Source: Candidatus Obscuribacter sp.
Lineage (GTDB): Bacteria; Cyanobacteriota; Vampirovibrionia; Obscuribacterales; Obscuribacteraceae
Assembly: GCA_021772135.1 (NCBI GenBank)
Contig: JADYXQ010000123.1
Span: forward strand, 1 to 47,889
Direction of reading: 5' to 3'
Length of the DNA: 47,889 bases
The position numbers were made by a program, and so were the translations under genes. Shown piece after piece: positions 37,192 through 46,016 of this stretch (position 1 is the stretch's first letter; each line of letters starts with the position of its first letter). The notes beneath the pieces are model-generated. The model worked only from the letters and a program-made list of their open reading frames with translations. It was not told the DNA's origin and ran no database searches.

Positions 37192-38037
37192 ATGTTGAAA
37201 CTAATCTCTTATCTTCTCAATCAGGGCATCGCCACCAACAGAAATATCTGTCCGGACTTGGCCGAAGGGGTGCGCGGACTGCCGAAGCTCACAGACATAC
37301 CTTGCAGCACAGGTTGCACAGCTTGCGTGGACGTTTGTCCTACAGATGCCATTTCGGTTTTCAAAATTGAAGAAACCGGCCACATCAAGCTTGATCTCGG
37401 CCTCTGTATCGGCTGCGGCTATTGCGTTGACGCTTGCCCAACAGGCACCATTGCTAATAATCCCAGCACCAGAGTAGCTGTCAGCCGTCGCGAAGATCTG
37501 GTGTTGACTACTGCCAGCGCGCCTCCGGGTAACATTGCGCAAGATGCCACATCAGTAATGGTGTCAGCCCCTGACTCTTTAGAAAAAGCAAAGTGGTTCA
37601 GTCGCTCTGTAGCGGCAAGAGTTGTGGCAACCGGATGCTCAGCCTGCGATATGGAGCTTGGCGCAGCGGGTAATCCTATTTTTGATATGGAAAGATTCGG
37701 TGTACAGATCGTGGCATCGCCACGATTTGCCGACGCTTTAATTGTCACCGGACCGATTTCAAAAGGCATGCAAGCAGCGCTTTCAAGTTGCTATGGGGCT
37801 ATGGCTAGCCCGCGCATTGTCATTGCTCTTGGTACCTGCGCTATTTCAGGCGGGGTGCACCGGGGCGGTTACGCCGACGCCAACGGTATCGAAGAGCTTT
37901 TGCCGGTCAACGTTTATATTCCCGGATGCCCGCCGCACCCGTGGAGTATTATTCACGGGTTGCTTTTGGCCATGGGCAAAGAGCATTTGGCACCGCGGTC
38001 GGTGGCGCGGTTTTCTACCGTCCGTATCGAAAAATAG
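37192..38037 (+). CDS. Ferredoxin-NuoB-like fusion: iron-sulfur subunit of the complex (HyfH+HyfI-like)
   Basis: 281 residues. N-terminal two [4Fe-4S] domains: C38-x3-C42-x2-C45-x3-C49 and C72-x2-C75-x2-C78-x3-C82. After a linker (about 92-140) comes the NuoB/hydrogenase-small domain with GCSACDMELG (C149, C152), GTCAISGG (C216) and PGCPPHPW (C246), ligands for a proximal [4Fe-4S] cluster. The CxxC spacing is hydrogenase-like rather than the adjacent cysteines of complex I. So electrons should pass from ferredoxin-type clusters to the large subunit. HyfH and HyfI are separate proteins in E. coli; here they are one. Last gene of the operon. Confidence 0.92.
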   Translation: MLKLISYLLNQGIATNRNICPDLAEGVRGLPKLTDIPCSTGCTACVDVCPTDAISVFKIEETGHIKLDLGLCIGCGYCVDACPTGTIANNPSTRVAVSRREDLVLTTASAPPGNIAQDATSVMVSAPDSLEKAKWFSRSVAARVVATGCSACDMELGAAGNPIFDMERFGVQIVASPRFADALIVTGPISKGMQAALSSCYGAMASPRIVIALGTCAISGGVHRGGYADANGIEELLPVNVYIPGCPPHPWSIIHGLLLAMGKEHLAPRSVARFSTVRIEK

Positions 38038-38210
38038 ATTTGGATGATAATAGAAGAGATAGCAATGGACCGATTCACAATGCGACCAACAGTCGTATCA
38101 GCCAGCACAGTCGAATCAGTTGCAGTGGCATGGCCCGAGATACCGTCGGCGACAAGTTTAGCCGCGCCCGAACTTTGTTTTCCGCTTTCAGCCGACTCAG
38201 TCTTTGCCAT
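37953..38210 (-). CDS. Possible small ORF antisense to the 3' end of the complex operon
   Basis: 85 residues; ATG 38210 has GAAGG about seven bases upstream, a good site. It overlaps the last 85 bases of the iron-sulfur gene on the other strand. The first 65 residues are Ala/Ser/Thr-rich and hydrophilic (MAKTESAESGKQSS) followed by SIAISSIIIQIYF, hydrophobic. I do not recognise it; the part in the overlap could be a shadow. Weak candidate. Confidence 0.25.
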   Translation of the reverse strand: MAKTESAESGKQSSGAAKLVADGISGHATATDSTVLADTTVGRIVNRSIAISSIIIQIYFSIRTVENRATDRGAKCSLPMAKSNP

Positions 38211-38322
38211 TTCTTTTCCTTCGGTAAAATTGCTGCACTGGCGGTCAGTGAAAGCATTCTAATGGTAGGAATTTGGCATTTTTCGGGCGAGATTGCGACC
38301 TTTTAAGAACAGAGGCCCTGGA

Positions 38323-38655
38323 TTAATCAGCCACGTCGACCAGCATCTGCTTCAACTGCTCGACGCTGTCGCATTTCTCAGGCACATAACTACTTTCTAC
38401 CAACTCAGCTTTATTGCCGTTTAACTTATAGTGGCGCGCAGAATAAAGGTGTGCGAAACCACCGCTTTCGAAGTGGACATAACATTCGTCATCGGCGACG
38501 GCCCCAAAGATAAGTCGAGAAAGAGGCAAAGGTTCATGGCCGCTCACACAGCCCATTTGATACGACTCGCCGCTATCGGCCATGGGAAAATCTTGTAAAT
38601 CAACTTGCACCGGCAGTGGCAACTGATCTACTTTGCTGACCATTTTTAAATCCAT
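38323..38655 (-). CDS. Hypothetical protein, 110 residues
   Basis: ATG 38655 has GGTGGG a few bases upstream. Acidic, cytoplasmic, no signal peptide or helix pair; strand-like segments (CYVHFESGGFAHLYSARHYK) and a helical C-terminus (VEQLKQMLVDVAD). Not recognised. The 285 bases between the complex operon and this gene's stop show nothing firm beyond the possible antisense ORF. Confidence 0.55.
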   Translation of the reverse strand: MDLKMVSKVDQLPLPVQVDLQDFPMADSGESYQMGCVSGHEPLPLSRLIFGAVADDECYVHFESGGFAHLYSARHYKLNGNKAELVESSYVPEKCDSVEQLKQMLVDVAD

Positions 38656-38767
38656 ATTTTCCCACCCATTTTCGATGTTGCCATAATAAAACCCGCAACC
38701 CCTGATTCAATGACTGATATTCTATCAAAAATAAACATGCATAAATTATGGCTATCACTGAGGCACT

Positions 38768-38956
38768 ATGATTGAAGACAACAAAATAAATAGCACTGCT
38801 TCTGCATTTCTACTTGATCTTTCATCAAATAAAAAATTCCCGTTACTGTACCTAAATGTCGTGTTGGCGGCGACACTCTCAATGACATCGTCATTAAAGG
38901 CGACCATTCGATTTCAAGATTTCATTTCATCATTAGCTGAAAACGGTAACGATTAA
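38768..38956 (+). pseudogene. Frameshifted relic of an FHA-domain gene
   Basis: The first 24 codons (MIEDNKINSTASAFLLDL...) align one to one with the start of the intact FHA gene at 43828, then homology moves to another frame at an A6 run (38831-38836; one A missing). It continues as VPKCRVGGDTLNDIVIKGDH and SISRFHFIIS and hits TGA at 38938, where two bases are missing relative to the intact copy. The key FHA Arg (GRD) is Gly in the relic (GGD). So this is a decaying partial duplicate of the FHA gene; only the first 65 residues remain. Confidence 0.88.
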
Positions 38957-38974
38957 GCGGTTTAGCCTGCTTAA

Positions 38975-40447
38975 TCATTGACCTGAGCAGGTCTTCAAGT
39001 TCGTCTCCATTTGATCTAGCACCTTCAATTTCTCGGCGAGAATCCGAGAAGGAAGCTCACCGCGCTCTGCCAATCTTTTGCGACTGATCTCATCGAGCAA
39101 TCGCAACCTGATGTTATCGCCCACAGCAAAATATGAACCGGAGCCATAGGCAATTATTCCGGGAATCAAAACTGCATTAGCTCGGTGAGGAAATTTGCTG
39201 AACTCCCAGCCTGCAATGATATTGGTCACACCGAAAGCTATTTTCGAGCCGCCTACAATTAAACCTGAGCCGATATTCTGTGTTGCTGAGCGTGTTCCAG
39301 AGCGAATTTCTCTCGTCGCCAGAGCAAATTGTTTACGACGTTGCCCGGCTTCTTCGTCATAGGCGGTTAAGAGCGCAAGAGACTTAGCTGAGCCATTTTT
39401 AGGATCACCTGATAGACGAGCATCCTCCAGTTTACCAAGAAGCATCTTATGTTTTTCAAGGTCATCAACGGTGGGTTTCGAAATACCGGCAGTCACAGGC
39501 CACAGAGCACGATCGTGAGAAGATGCCACCACCTTGCTGATGCCACGACTAAGGAGCGGACCAAGCATATACAAAGCACCAGATGTGGTGGTCACTACAC
39601 CGGCGCCACCTGGTCCACGAGGGTCTCGATTATGAGTGGCAAGCAAGTTCAATAAGCTGCCCACGGCGCCGGTACTGCTTTTCAAAATATCAAAAATATA
39701 TTGAGAATCTTGAAAGGCCCGAAAGCGCCTTGCCTGTAAATGATAGTTAGCATATTCTTGCAAGCTCAAATCGGTCAGATCATGCAAAACGTGTTCTTCA
39801 GCGCTGGCGATTGCCAGCTCCTCAACGCTCAGGTTGGCAGCGGCAATAGCCTGACGACGTTCCTCAAACAAACTTTCAATTTCAGATCGCAGTGCCAGTA
39901 CATGTTTAATTGAAGCTTTCGATCCGAAGCCTTTTTTAATAGCCTGTCGCTGGTGATGAATATTTATTCCCAGCTCTATGCCTGAGCCCACGGCGCCAAT
40001 AGATTGACCGACCATCTGCAATATTTGACCAGTTTCAAGTGCTCCTCGATTGTTTACACTAGATACGAACGTGGGTTGACCATCCTTAGTAAATGATGGG
40101 ATATCCGGATGCTTTAGTACTCTTAGTCGATCACGCAGCTGCACGGTCAAACCGGAGGCGGTGCAGGCGGCGCTGGCTTCCTGAGAGAGAAAGTAACGCC
40201 ATCCACGCCAGCGGCCCTGCACGTTATTATTTTTGCGAAAATTAATGCTGAAGTGCTCCAGCTCTATTTCCTTTAAAATTATGCGGCGATTGTATTCTTC
40301 AATATTACTGACACCGCTTTTAAGGATGACACCACTGGTAGTATCGCTGCCCTGACCATGAGCGCTGGGCGCGCAACAAAACAGGGCAGCCAGAGCACCG
40401 CTCAAACTCAGGGCTTTTAGGTCAACAATATTTTGGGGCCTGAACAA
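38975..40447 (-). CDS. Secreted hypothetical protein, about 490 residues
   Basis: A signal peptide (LSLSGALAALFCCAPSAHGQG) leads to a helical protein with coiled-coil-like and Gly-rich hydrophobic segments (IGAVGSGIELGIN; ITNIIAGWEF-like GSGLIVGGSKIAFGVTNIIAG). The start TTG 40447 has AGGA six bases upstream; TTG 40453 is too close to it. No known domain. It lies 17 bases after the Sel1 gene and is likely in the same operon. Confidence 0.7.
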   Translation of the reverse strand: MFRPQNIVDLKALSLSGALAALFCCAPSAHGQGSDTTSGVILKSGVSNIEEYNRRIILKEIELEHFSINFRKNNNVQGRWRGWRYFLSQEASAACTASGLTVQLRDRLRVLKHPDIPSFTKDGQPTFVSSVNNRGALETGQILQMVGQSIGAVGSGIELGINIHHQRQAIKKGFGSKASIKHVLALRSEIESLFEERRQAIAAANLSVEELAIASAEEHVLHDLTDLSLQEYANYHLQARRFRAFQDSQYIFDILKSSTGAVGSLLNLLATHNRDPRGPGGAGVVTTTSGALYMLGPLLSRGISKVVASSHDRALWPVTAGISKPTVDDLEKHKMLLGKLEDARLSGDPKNGSAKSLALLTAYDEEAGQRRKQFALATREIRSGTRSATQNIGSGLIVGGSKIAFGVTNIIAGWEFSKFPHRANAVLIPGIIAYGSGSYFAVGDNIRLRLLDEISRKRLAERGELPSRILAEKLKVLDQMETNLKTCSGQ

Positions 40448-40464
40448 TGACAATCCTGCAGATA

Positions 40465-41007
40465 TTATTGGGTCTCCAGTTGCTGCAAGAGCGATGCCGC
40501 CCGCGCCACTCCTGAAGCTTCCGCCCGCCGAAACCAGAAAATCGCTTGCTCGCGATTGGCAGCAACAAATTTACCATGTTGATAGCAGCAGGCTAAGTCA
40601 AATTGCGCACGAGGCGAGCCATTTTCAGCAGCGAGGCTGTACCACTTGAAAGCATTTTCATCGCTGGCATCTACACCCCAACCGCGATCATACATATAAG
40701 CAATATTGAATTGAGCGTCGCAATCATTTTGTTCGGCAGCATGTAGAAACCAGTGCATGGCCATTTCATAGTCGCGGGCAACGCCGGTGCCGTTTAGATA
40801 AAGGCAACCCAGATTATATTGAGCAATGGCAAAACCGCCTTCCGCTGCCTTTCGATAATATTTTTCGGCCTGAGCGAAGTCTGCCGCCACACCTTCGCCT
40901 TTAGCCAGCATTAGGCCGACCTGAGTCATGGCACTGAGGTTACCTGATTCAGCGCTGACCACAAGGTCCGCAAATTTGAGCCCCGCTTGCTCGCTATCGT
41001 CTTTCAT
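40465..41007 (-). CDS. Sel1-repeat (SLR) protein
   Basis: 180 residues with four Sel1-like repeats: AMTQVGLMLAKGEGVAADFAQAEKYY, then AQYNLGCLYLNGTGVARD, AQFNIAYMYDRGWGVDAS and AQFDLACCYQHGKFVAAN-type units. No signal peptide, so cytoplasmic. SLR proteins are scaffold or regulatory proteins; the partner is unknown. ATG 41007 has a weak A-rich upstream. First gene of a two-gene operon with the secreted protein downstream. Confidence 0.88.
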   Translation of the reverse strand: MKDDSEQAGLKFADLVVSAESGNLSAMTQVGLMLAKGEGVAADFAQAEKYYRKAAEGGFAIAQYNLGCLYLNGTGVARDYEMAMHWFLHAAEQNDCDAQFNIAYMYDRGWGVDASDENAFKWYSLAAENGSPRAQFDLACCYQHGKFVAANREQAIFWFRRAEASGVARAASLLQQLETQ

Positions 41008-41131
41008 TTATTGCTTTCTTTTCATTTAGTTGAGCCAAAAAATAATTCTAAGCGAAGTTCAGGGTAATTACTGAGGTGATCAAAGTGCGGCGGTGATTTA
41101 ATCAAAGCACAAGTGTTTTGAGGCAGCCTAC

Positions 41132-42970
41132 ATGATCAAGCAAACCATCAGGTCGCAGATTAGTGCTGTTAGCGCTCTCTGTGCCCTCAGTTTAGCCATC
41201 ACTTTTAGTGACTGCCAATCGGCCTATGCCATACCCATTGCCGAGAGCGAAATTGCATCCTCCAGCAGCCTTACACGCATGCCCGTGAAAGAAATCACGG
41301 TTTTCAAAGATGGTCACGCTTTACTTGTCCATGAAGGTGAAATGCCCCTCACCACCAGCGGTGATGTAATTTTAGAAGATTTGCCAAAGCCTGTGCTGGG
41401 CACGTTTTTCCCTTACAGTCTGGAAACGCGCGCCAGGCTGAATTCGGTGACAGCAGGAAGGCGCAAAATTCAAAACAGTCAAACAGCTTTAACAATCCCA
41501 GAGTTGATTGCTGCCAATGTCGGTGCACTGGTGCATATTGACGAGTTGATTGGTCATGACACTCAGAGCAAACTGCTTTCATCTGACGCCAAAATTATTG
41601 GCATACCCACAAGATCAGCAGAAGAACTTGCGGCTGCCAGTGGTGAAACCAGCGCGGCTTTGACTCTACCTGTCAAAAGCAATCTGGTAGAACTTGAGAC
41701 TGCAGATGGTCATTCTTTTGTGGCCATCGATCACATTCAGAAGCTTGCATTTAAAAGTACCCCTAGAGCGAAAGTAAGTGATGAAAATTTGCGCAATGTT
41801 CTAACTATGGCCCTTGATTGGGAAAAGTCGGCGCGAAACAATACTCAGGAGCGCAGCGCCCGCGTGGGCATGATGTATGTGGAAAGAGGCATTCGCTGGA
41901 TTCCTAATTATAAAGTTACCATTGATGGCCAGGGCCGCGCCCGCGTCAAACTGCAAGCTACGCTGGTCAACGATCTGACCGATCTTAAAGACGTCAATTG
42001 CAATCTCGTTGTTGGTGTTCCTTCTTTTGCCTTTAAAGGAGAAACCGATCCCATTTCCTTGAGCGAGGCTTTGGCCAGAGTAGCATCGTATGCCGGTAAT
42101 GAATCACGCATGCGCAACAATTTGAGCAACTCTATAATGACCCAGTCGCAGGGCTACGCGGCAGACGACAGCAGAGTCGGTGCGGCCGAACCCGGCGAAC
42201 GTGAGACCACTAAAAATGAAGACCTTTTTGTTTTTTCAGTTAAGCATTTAACTCTAAAAAAGGGCGAGCGCATGGTGGTGCCCGTAGAAGAGTATACGGT
42301 TGAATATAAAGACCTCTACACTTTAGAATTGGCGGTGCTGCCACCACCTGAGGTGCAGTCGCAACGCAGCGGCAGCCAAATGGACGAGCAAAATAAACTA
42401 GTTGATTTGAATAAAGTCATGCATAAAATTCGCTTGTTCAATACTACCAAACATCCGTTTACTACCGCACCGGCACTGGTGGTAGTGGCTAACCCACGCG
42501 ACAACGATCCCGGCAATACGGAAGTGCTGGCGCAAGGCATGATGACTTATGCATCTCCGGGCAGTAATAGTGAACTCACACTGACCAATGCCGTCGACAT
42601 TAAAACAAAAAAAGAAGAGAAAGAAACGGGACGCACACCTGACGCTGTCAATTGGCAAGACAATAAATATGCTCGAGTCGATTTATCTGGTGTAATTACA
42701 CTGACAAATTATATGGACAAACCGATCACAATTGAAATTAAGCGCAAAGTCTTAGGCCGTCTTGATACCATCAGCGATGGCGGCAAAATGAAGATGGTCA
42801 ACACCATGGATGAACTTAAAGAACGCGAACTTCCGCCCTGGTGGGGCTATTACAGCTGGCCCGGCTGGTGGTCATACATGAATGGAATCGGCGAATTCAG
42901 TTGGACCAAAACAATTCAACCTGGCCAATCAGCTGACGCTAATTACACCTGGCATTATTTCTGGCGCTGA
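41132..42970 (+). CDS. Secreted DUF4139-like protein (MuiA-related)
   Basis: 612 residues. Signal peptide (about 10-32), then a region with ITVFKDGHALLVHEGEMPL, and the DUF4139-type core MYVERGIRWIPNYKVTIDGQG followed by VKLQATLVNDLTDLKDVNCNLVVG. It ends in a Trp-rich segment (WWGYYSWPGWWSYMNG). DUF4139 proteins are large extracytoplasmic beta proteins of unknown role (MuiA: mucoidy inhibitor). ATG 41132 has GAGG eight bases upstream. Confidence 0.72.
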   Translation: MIKQTIRSQISAVSALCALSLAITFSDCQSAYAIPIAESEIASSSSLTRMPVKEITVFKDGHALLVHEGEMPLTTSGDVILEDLPKPVLGTFFPYSLETRARLNSVTAGRRKIQNSQTALTIPELIAANVGALVHIDELIGHDTQSKLLSSDAKIIGIPTRSAEELAAASGETSAALTLPVKSNLVELETADGHSFVAIDHIQKLAFKSTPRAKVSDENLRNVLTMALDWEKSARNNTQERSARVGMMYVERGIRWIPNYKVTIDGQGRARVKLQATLVNDLTDLKDVNCNLVVGVPSFAFKGETDPISLSEALARVASYAGNESRMRNNLSNSIMTQSQGYAADDSRVGAAEPGERETTKNEDLFVFSVKHLTLKKGERMVVPVEEYTVEYKDLYTLELAVLPPPEVQSQRSGSQMDEQNKLVDLNKVMHKIRLFNTTKHPFTTAPALVVVANPRDNDPGNTEVLAQGMMTYASPGSNSELTLTNAVDIKTKKEEKETGRTPDAVNWQDNKYARVDLSGVITLTNYMDKPITIEIKRKVLGRLDTISDGGKMKMVNTMDELKERELPPWWGYYSWPGWWSYMNGIGEFSWTKTIQPGQSADANYTWHYFWR

Positions 42971-42996
42971 CTTCAGTGACGGTGACTTTATGACAG

Positions 42997-43461
42997 TTAA
43001 TAGGGTGGAATCATGGCCGGGCATTCTTTTGATTTGCCTTCCATATCTTTCTGAGCGGCAGCGGCGGCGGCGCCTAATTTTTCGTTAGGCACAAAAGCCT
43101 TTTCTCTTTCAATGCCAAGAGCAGCGGCGTCCGTCCAGGTGTCATATGGAAAATCGCTGCTTTTCTGCCGGCGGAACCAGATTTCTAAACCTTCTGCCTT
43201 CCATACCAGCACGGCAGGCAACGGTTGCTCATCATCGCTGCTCTTTTGTAAACCCATTAAAACTGAACGAGGCAGCTTGACGACCAGGCCGCCGGGATAG
43301 ATTTTTACTTCGCTCTCGCGCACAACTTCAATCACTTCTGACGTTAACTTATAGACGGCCACCAGAGTGCCGTTCTCTTGTTTGCACCAGGGTAGATTTT
43401 TCAGATATTCGAGAAAGTTTTCGGCGCCAACTGCGGCTTGTGGTTCAACAGATTCGGTCAT
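42997..43461 (-). CDS. Hypothetical protein, 154 residues
   Basis: Cytoplasmic, mixed alpha-beta sequence: ENFLEYLKNLPWCKQENG, GLVVKLPRSVLMGL, AVLVWKAEGLEIWFRRQK, then an Ala-rich helix (EKLGAAAAAAQKDMEGKS). No recognisable domain. ATG 43461 has no strong ribosome site. It converges with the DUF4139-like gene, with 26 bases between stops. Confidence 0.6.
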   Translation of the reverse strand: MTESVEPQAAVGAENFLEYLKNLPWCKQENGTLVAVYKLTSEVIEVVRESEVKIYPGGLVVKLPRSVLMGLQKSSDDEQPLPAVLVWKAEGLEIWFRRQKSSDFPYDTWTDAAALGIEREKAFVPNEKLGAAAAAAQKDMEGKSKECPAMIPPY

Positions 43462-43827
43462 CTAAAGGTTATGCTCCTCAGAATGCTTGTTCTAACGGGT
43501 ACTCTAATTTACTCACATCGTCGCCCGTAAAGATTAGAAATGATAGCGATTAATAAATTTCCCGCCTACTTGCCATCATCTTTACTGCCTCCACTACCGC
43601 AGCTGGCACTTTGATGAGCACAATGGCAGAGCAATATAAAGGAAAACTGACCGCAGAGCTAAGATATTTCCGGCTGATAATCAAACTAAATTGTGGCAAG
43701 TGTAATAAGCGGATGCGATTCGGCGTTAATATTCTCCTGTCTGTGGAACATCATTGTAGTGACACGCAAATTACGCTCACCAAGAGCTGAATGGCTCAGG
43801 CATCCTCTAATTCCCGAAGAAAGCAGC
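43462..43827. other. Intergenic region upstream of the FHA gene
   Basis: A 366-base AT-rich stretch between divergent genes; it should carry promoters for both. I see no RNA gene, repeat or clear -35/-10 pair. The FHA frame is open upstream to 43693, but the relic at 38768 aligns only from ATG 43828, so this part is taken as non-coding. Confidence 0.6.
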
Positions 43828-45984
43828 ATGATGGAAAACGAAGAAGGAAACAACACTCCAACTGCATTTTTAGTTGATCTGGTCTCCAATCGGAAGATCC
43901 CAGTCGCTACACCCAGATGTCGAGTCGGCCGCGACGATCTCAATGACATCGTCATAAGCGGTGATCAGTCGATATCACGATTTCATTTCATCATCAGCTA
44001 CGAAAATGATGAGTTTACCGTTCAGGATGCTAAGAGCCGACACGGCACATTTTTGAATGGTAATCAGATTACGACACCCGAAAATATTAAAGACGGCGAC
44101 GTTCTAAAAGTAGGCGTTTCACTGTTCTGGTTTGTCGTCGAAGGCGTACAAGTTCCAGGCTCCGAGCCTGTCAGCCCACCAACGGTTTCTGCCATCAGCG
44201 GCGAGCGCTCAGACGGTGTTGGCATTACAGTTAAATCTCATTCTACGGTGAGCAGCGACCTCTCGTCGCCCATGACCGAAACAAGCATCCATCTCAAAGC
44301 TTTGGAAGATCCAAATTCTAAAAAAGAAACGCAAGAGATGGCCAAAATAGATCCCAAAGTTCTCGACAAGCTCGAAGAAGCGGCTAATTCTATTCAAATA
44401 GAGCCTAAACCAGAAGGTCCTAAAGCATCACTGGCATCACTTTTGCAGCCACTGGCAACTGAAGTGGTCCAGAGCAATGAAGACGCGGTCAAGGCCAAGA
44501 TAGCCGCTCAAGATAAGGAGTTGCTGAGCGATCTTGAAGGCAGCGAAAGCGAGCCCGCCGCCGAGCAAGTAAACGAGACGGCAGCAGCACTTACAACTGA
44601 GCCTACAAGCGACGATAGCGCCGGGGCTACAGTTGCAGCAGAATCTGAACCGTCCACCTCATCTTTCGAACCACAAACTGACGATGCCGAAAGTGATGAT
44701 GAGCTAAAAACTCCGCCAGCCAAAATTTTGAACAAACCCAGTGATACTGTCACGCTGGAAGCATTACAGCCAGCCGGCCTGGCATCTTCATTAAAATCGC
44801 CACTCCCAGAAGATGGGGCTAGCTTGAGCAACAATTCAGAATCTAAAGCAAAGAGCACGAATTCATACAGTTCCGGCCCAGATGCTGGAATAATTGATAC
44901 GTCTTCGGAAACTACCAGTTTTGAGCCGGAAGATAAGGTGTCTAGCCCTAAACACGGTTTAGGCAACCTTCTCAATAATCATGTTGAGGAGCATTCCGCC
45001 GAATCATTACAGTCTGAGCCCGCCCTTGAGCCTGAAACTAAATTAGAGGCCACCGTGGCCGAAGCGCAGCCAGAATTTGCCGCAGCGGAAAAGGCTACTG
45101 AATTAGTAGCACTCGAAGAATATAATGAGGAAGCAAGCGATTCAGTGCAAGCTGAGCCAACGGTCTCAACAGCCGAAAGTTCGTCTGCAAGTGCTGAGAT
45201 TATGAAAGAATCCGGTTCTAATGGCTCTGGCCTGAGCGGTTCTTTAAAATTAGATGATGCAATTTCACAACGAGCGGGGGCTACTAACGTGCCGGACTGG
45301 ACAAAACGATATTTCTCAGATGAAATCGCTAAGCTCAATACTGAGCTCGATGAACTGAACGAACAAGTAAAACTCGCACAACAAAAAATCCGCGATGTTG
45401 AAACTCGCGTGGCGTTGACCAAAGGCGTACGCAACACATTGCTTACCACCACTGGTGATGAGTTGGTTGAAGCTTGCGGAAAAGTGCTGAGCTTAATCGG
45501 TTGGAAAGTCACCATTGCCGCTGACGATAAACACGAATTGCGTCTTGAAGTCGATGACAAACAAGTTTGTATCGCTCGGGTAATCTGGACTACAACCCAG
45601 GCTGAACGTTCACACTTAGGCCAACTGTCTATTTCGCAAACCCGTTACTGGTGCGAAAAAGGCACAGAGCCAAAAGGCATCTTGATTGTAAGCAAAATTA
45701 GCGATCAACCACCAACCGGTGTCGGCTCTTCTACTGAAGAAGCTGAACTGGCTGATTATGCCGCCAAGAAAAATGTTTGCTTGATGACCACAATGCAATT
45801 GCTTTCTCTGTATAAAGAAGTTGCCCTTGATGAAGCCAAGCCTGACTCGTTGAGATCAGCGATTATCGCAGCAAACGGTTGGTTGGCAGGTCATGATCTT
45901 GAGCCTGGCTCAAGTGAATCGGTAGAAAAAGATGAGACCAGTTCGAATCAATCGAATAAACTCAGCTCACTTCTATCTGCCTAA
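43828..45984 (+). CDS. FHA-domain protein with long acidic linker, coiled coil and nuclease-fold-like C-terminus
   Basis: 718 residues. N-terminal FHA domain (about 14-108) with G34-R35, S49-R50 and H52 (SISRFHF) and SRHGTFLNG: binds phosphothreonine, a natural reader for the window's kinases. Residues about 110-490 are a disordered Ser/Glu/Ala-rich linker. A coiled coil (about 500-540) leads to a domain with LLTTTGDELVEACGKVLSLIGWKV, ELRLEVDDKQVCIARV and PKGILIVS, resembling a restriction-endonuclease-like fold; the expected E-x-K is not seen, so it is probably not catalytic. The start ATG 43828 is fixed by one-to-one alignment with the relic gene. Confidence 0.85.
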   Translation: MMENEEGNNTPTAFLVDLVSNRKIPVATPRCRVGRDDLNDIVISGDQSISRFHFIISYENDEFTVQDAKSRHGTFLNGNQITTPENIKDGDVLKVGVSLFWFVVEGVQVPGSEPVSPPTVSAISGERSDGVGITVKSHSTVSSDLSSPMTETSIHLKALEDPNSKKETQEMAKIDPKVLDKLEEAANSIQIEPKPEGPKASLASLLQPLATEVVQSNEDAVKAKIAAQDKELLSDLEGSESEPAAEQVNETAAALTTEPTSDDSAGATVAAESEPSTSSFEPQTDDAESDDELKTPPAKILNKPSDTVTLEALQPAGLASSLKSPLPEDGASLSNNSESKAKSTNSYSSGPDAGIIDTSSETTSFEPEDKVSSPKHGLGNLLNNHVEEHSAESLQSEPALEPETKLEATVAEAQPEFAAAEKATELVALEEYNEEASDSVQAEPTVSTAESSSASAEIMKESGSNGSGLSGSLKLDDAISQRAGATNVPDWTKRYFSDEIAKLNTELDELNEQVKLAQQKIRDVETRVALTKGVRNTLLTTTGDELVEACGKVLSLIGWKVTIAADDKHELRLEVDDKQVCIARVIWTTTQAERSHLGQLSISQTRYWCEKGTEPKGILIVSKISDQPPTGVGSSTEEAELADYAAKKNVCLMTTMQLLSLYKEVALDEAKPDSLRSAIIAANGWLAGHDLEPGSSESVEKDETSSNQSNKLSSLLSA

Positions 45985-46016
45985 CGCAGTATAAAAGCCG
46001 ATTAACGCAGCCCGCC

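Noticed and set aside
30644..38037. Annotation as a working hydrogenase-4 or formate hydrogenlyase
   Set aside because: The large subunit lacks all recognisable Ni-binding cysteine pairs and no maturation genes are nearby.
38044..38306. Rightward ORFs after the complex operon
   Set aside because: No ribosome site or recognisable composition; they read like shadows of the opposite strand.
43693..43827. Upstream extension of the FHA gene
   Set aside because: The relic copy aligns only from ATG 43828 and the extension has no domain or ribosome site.
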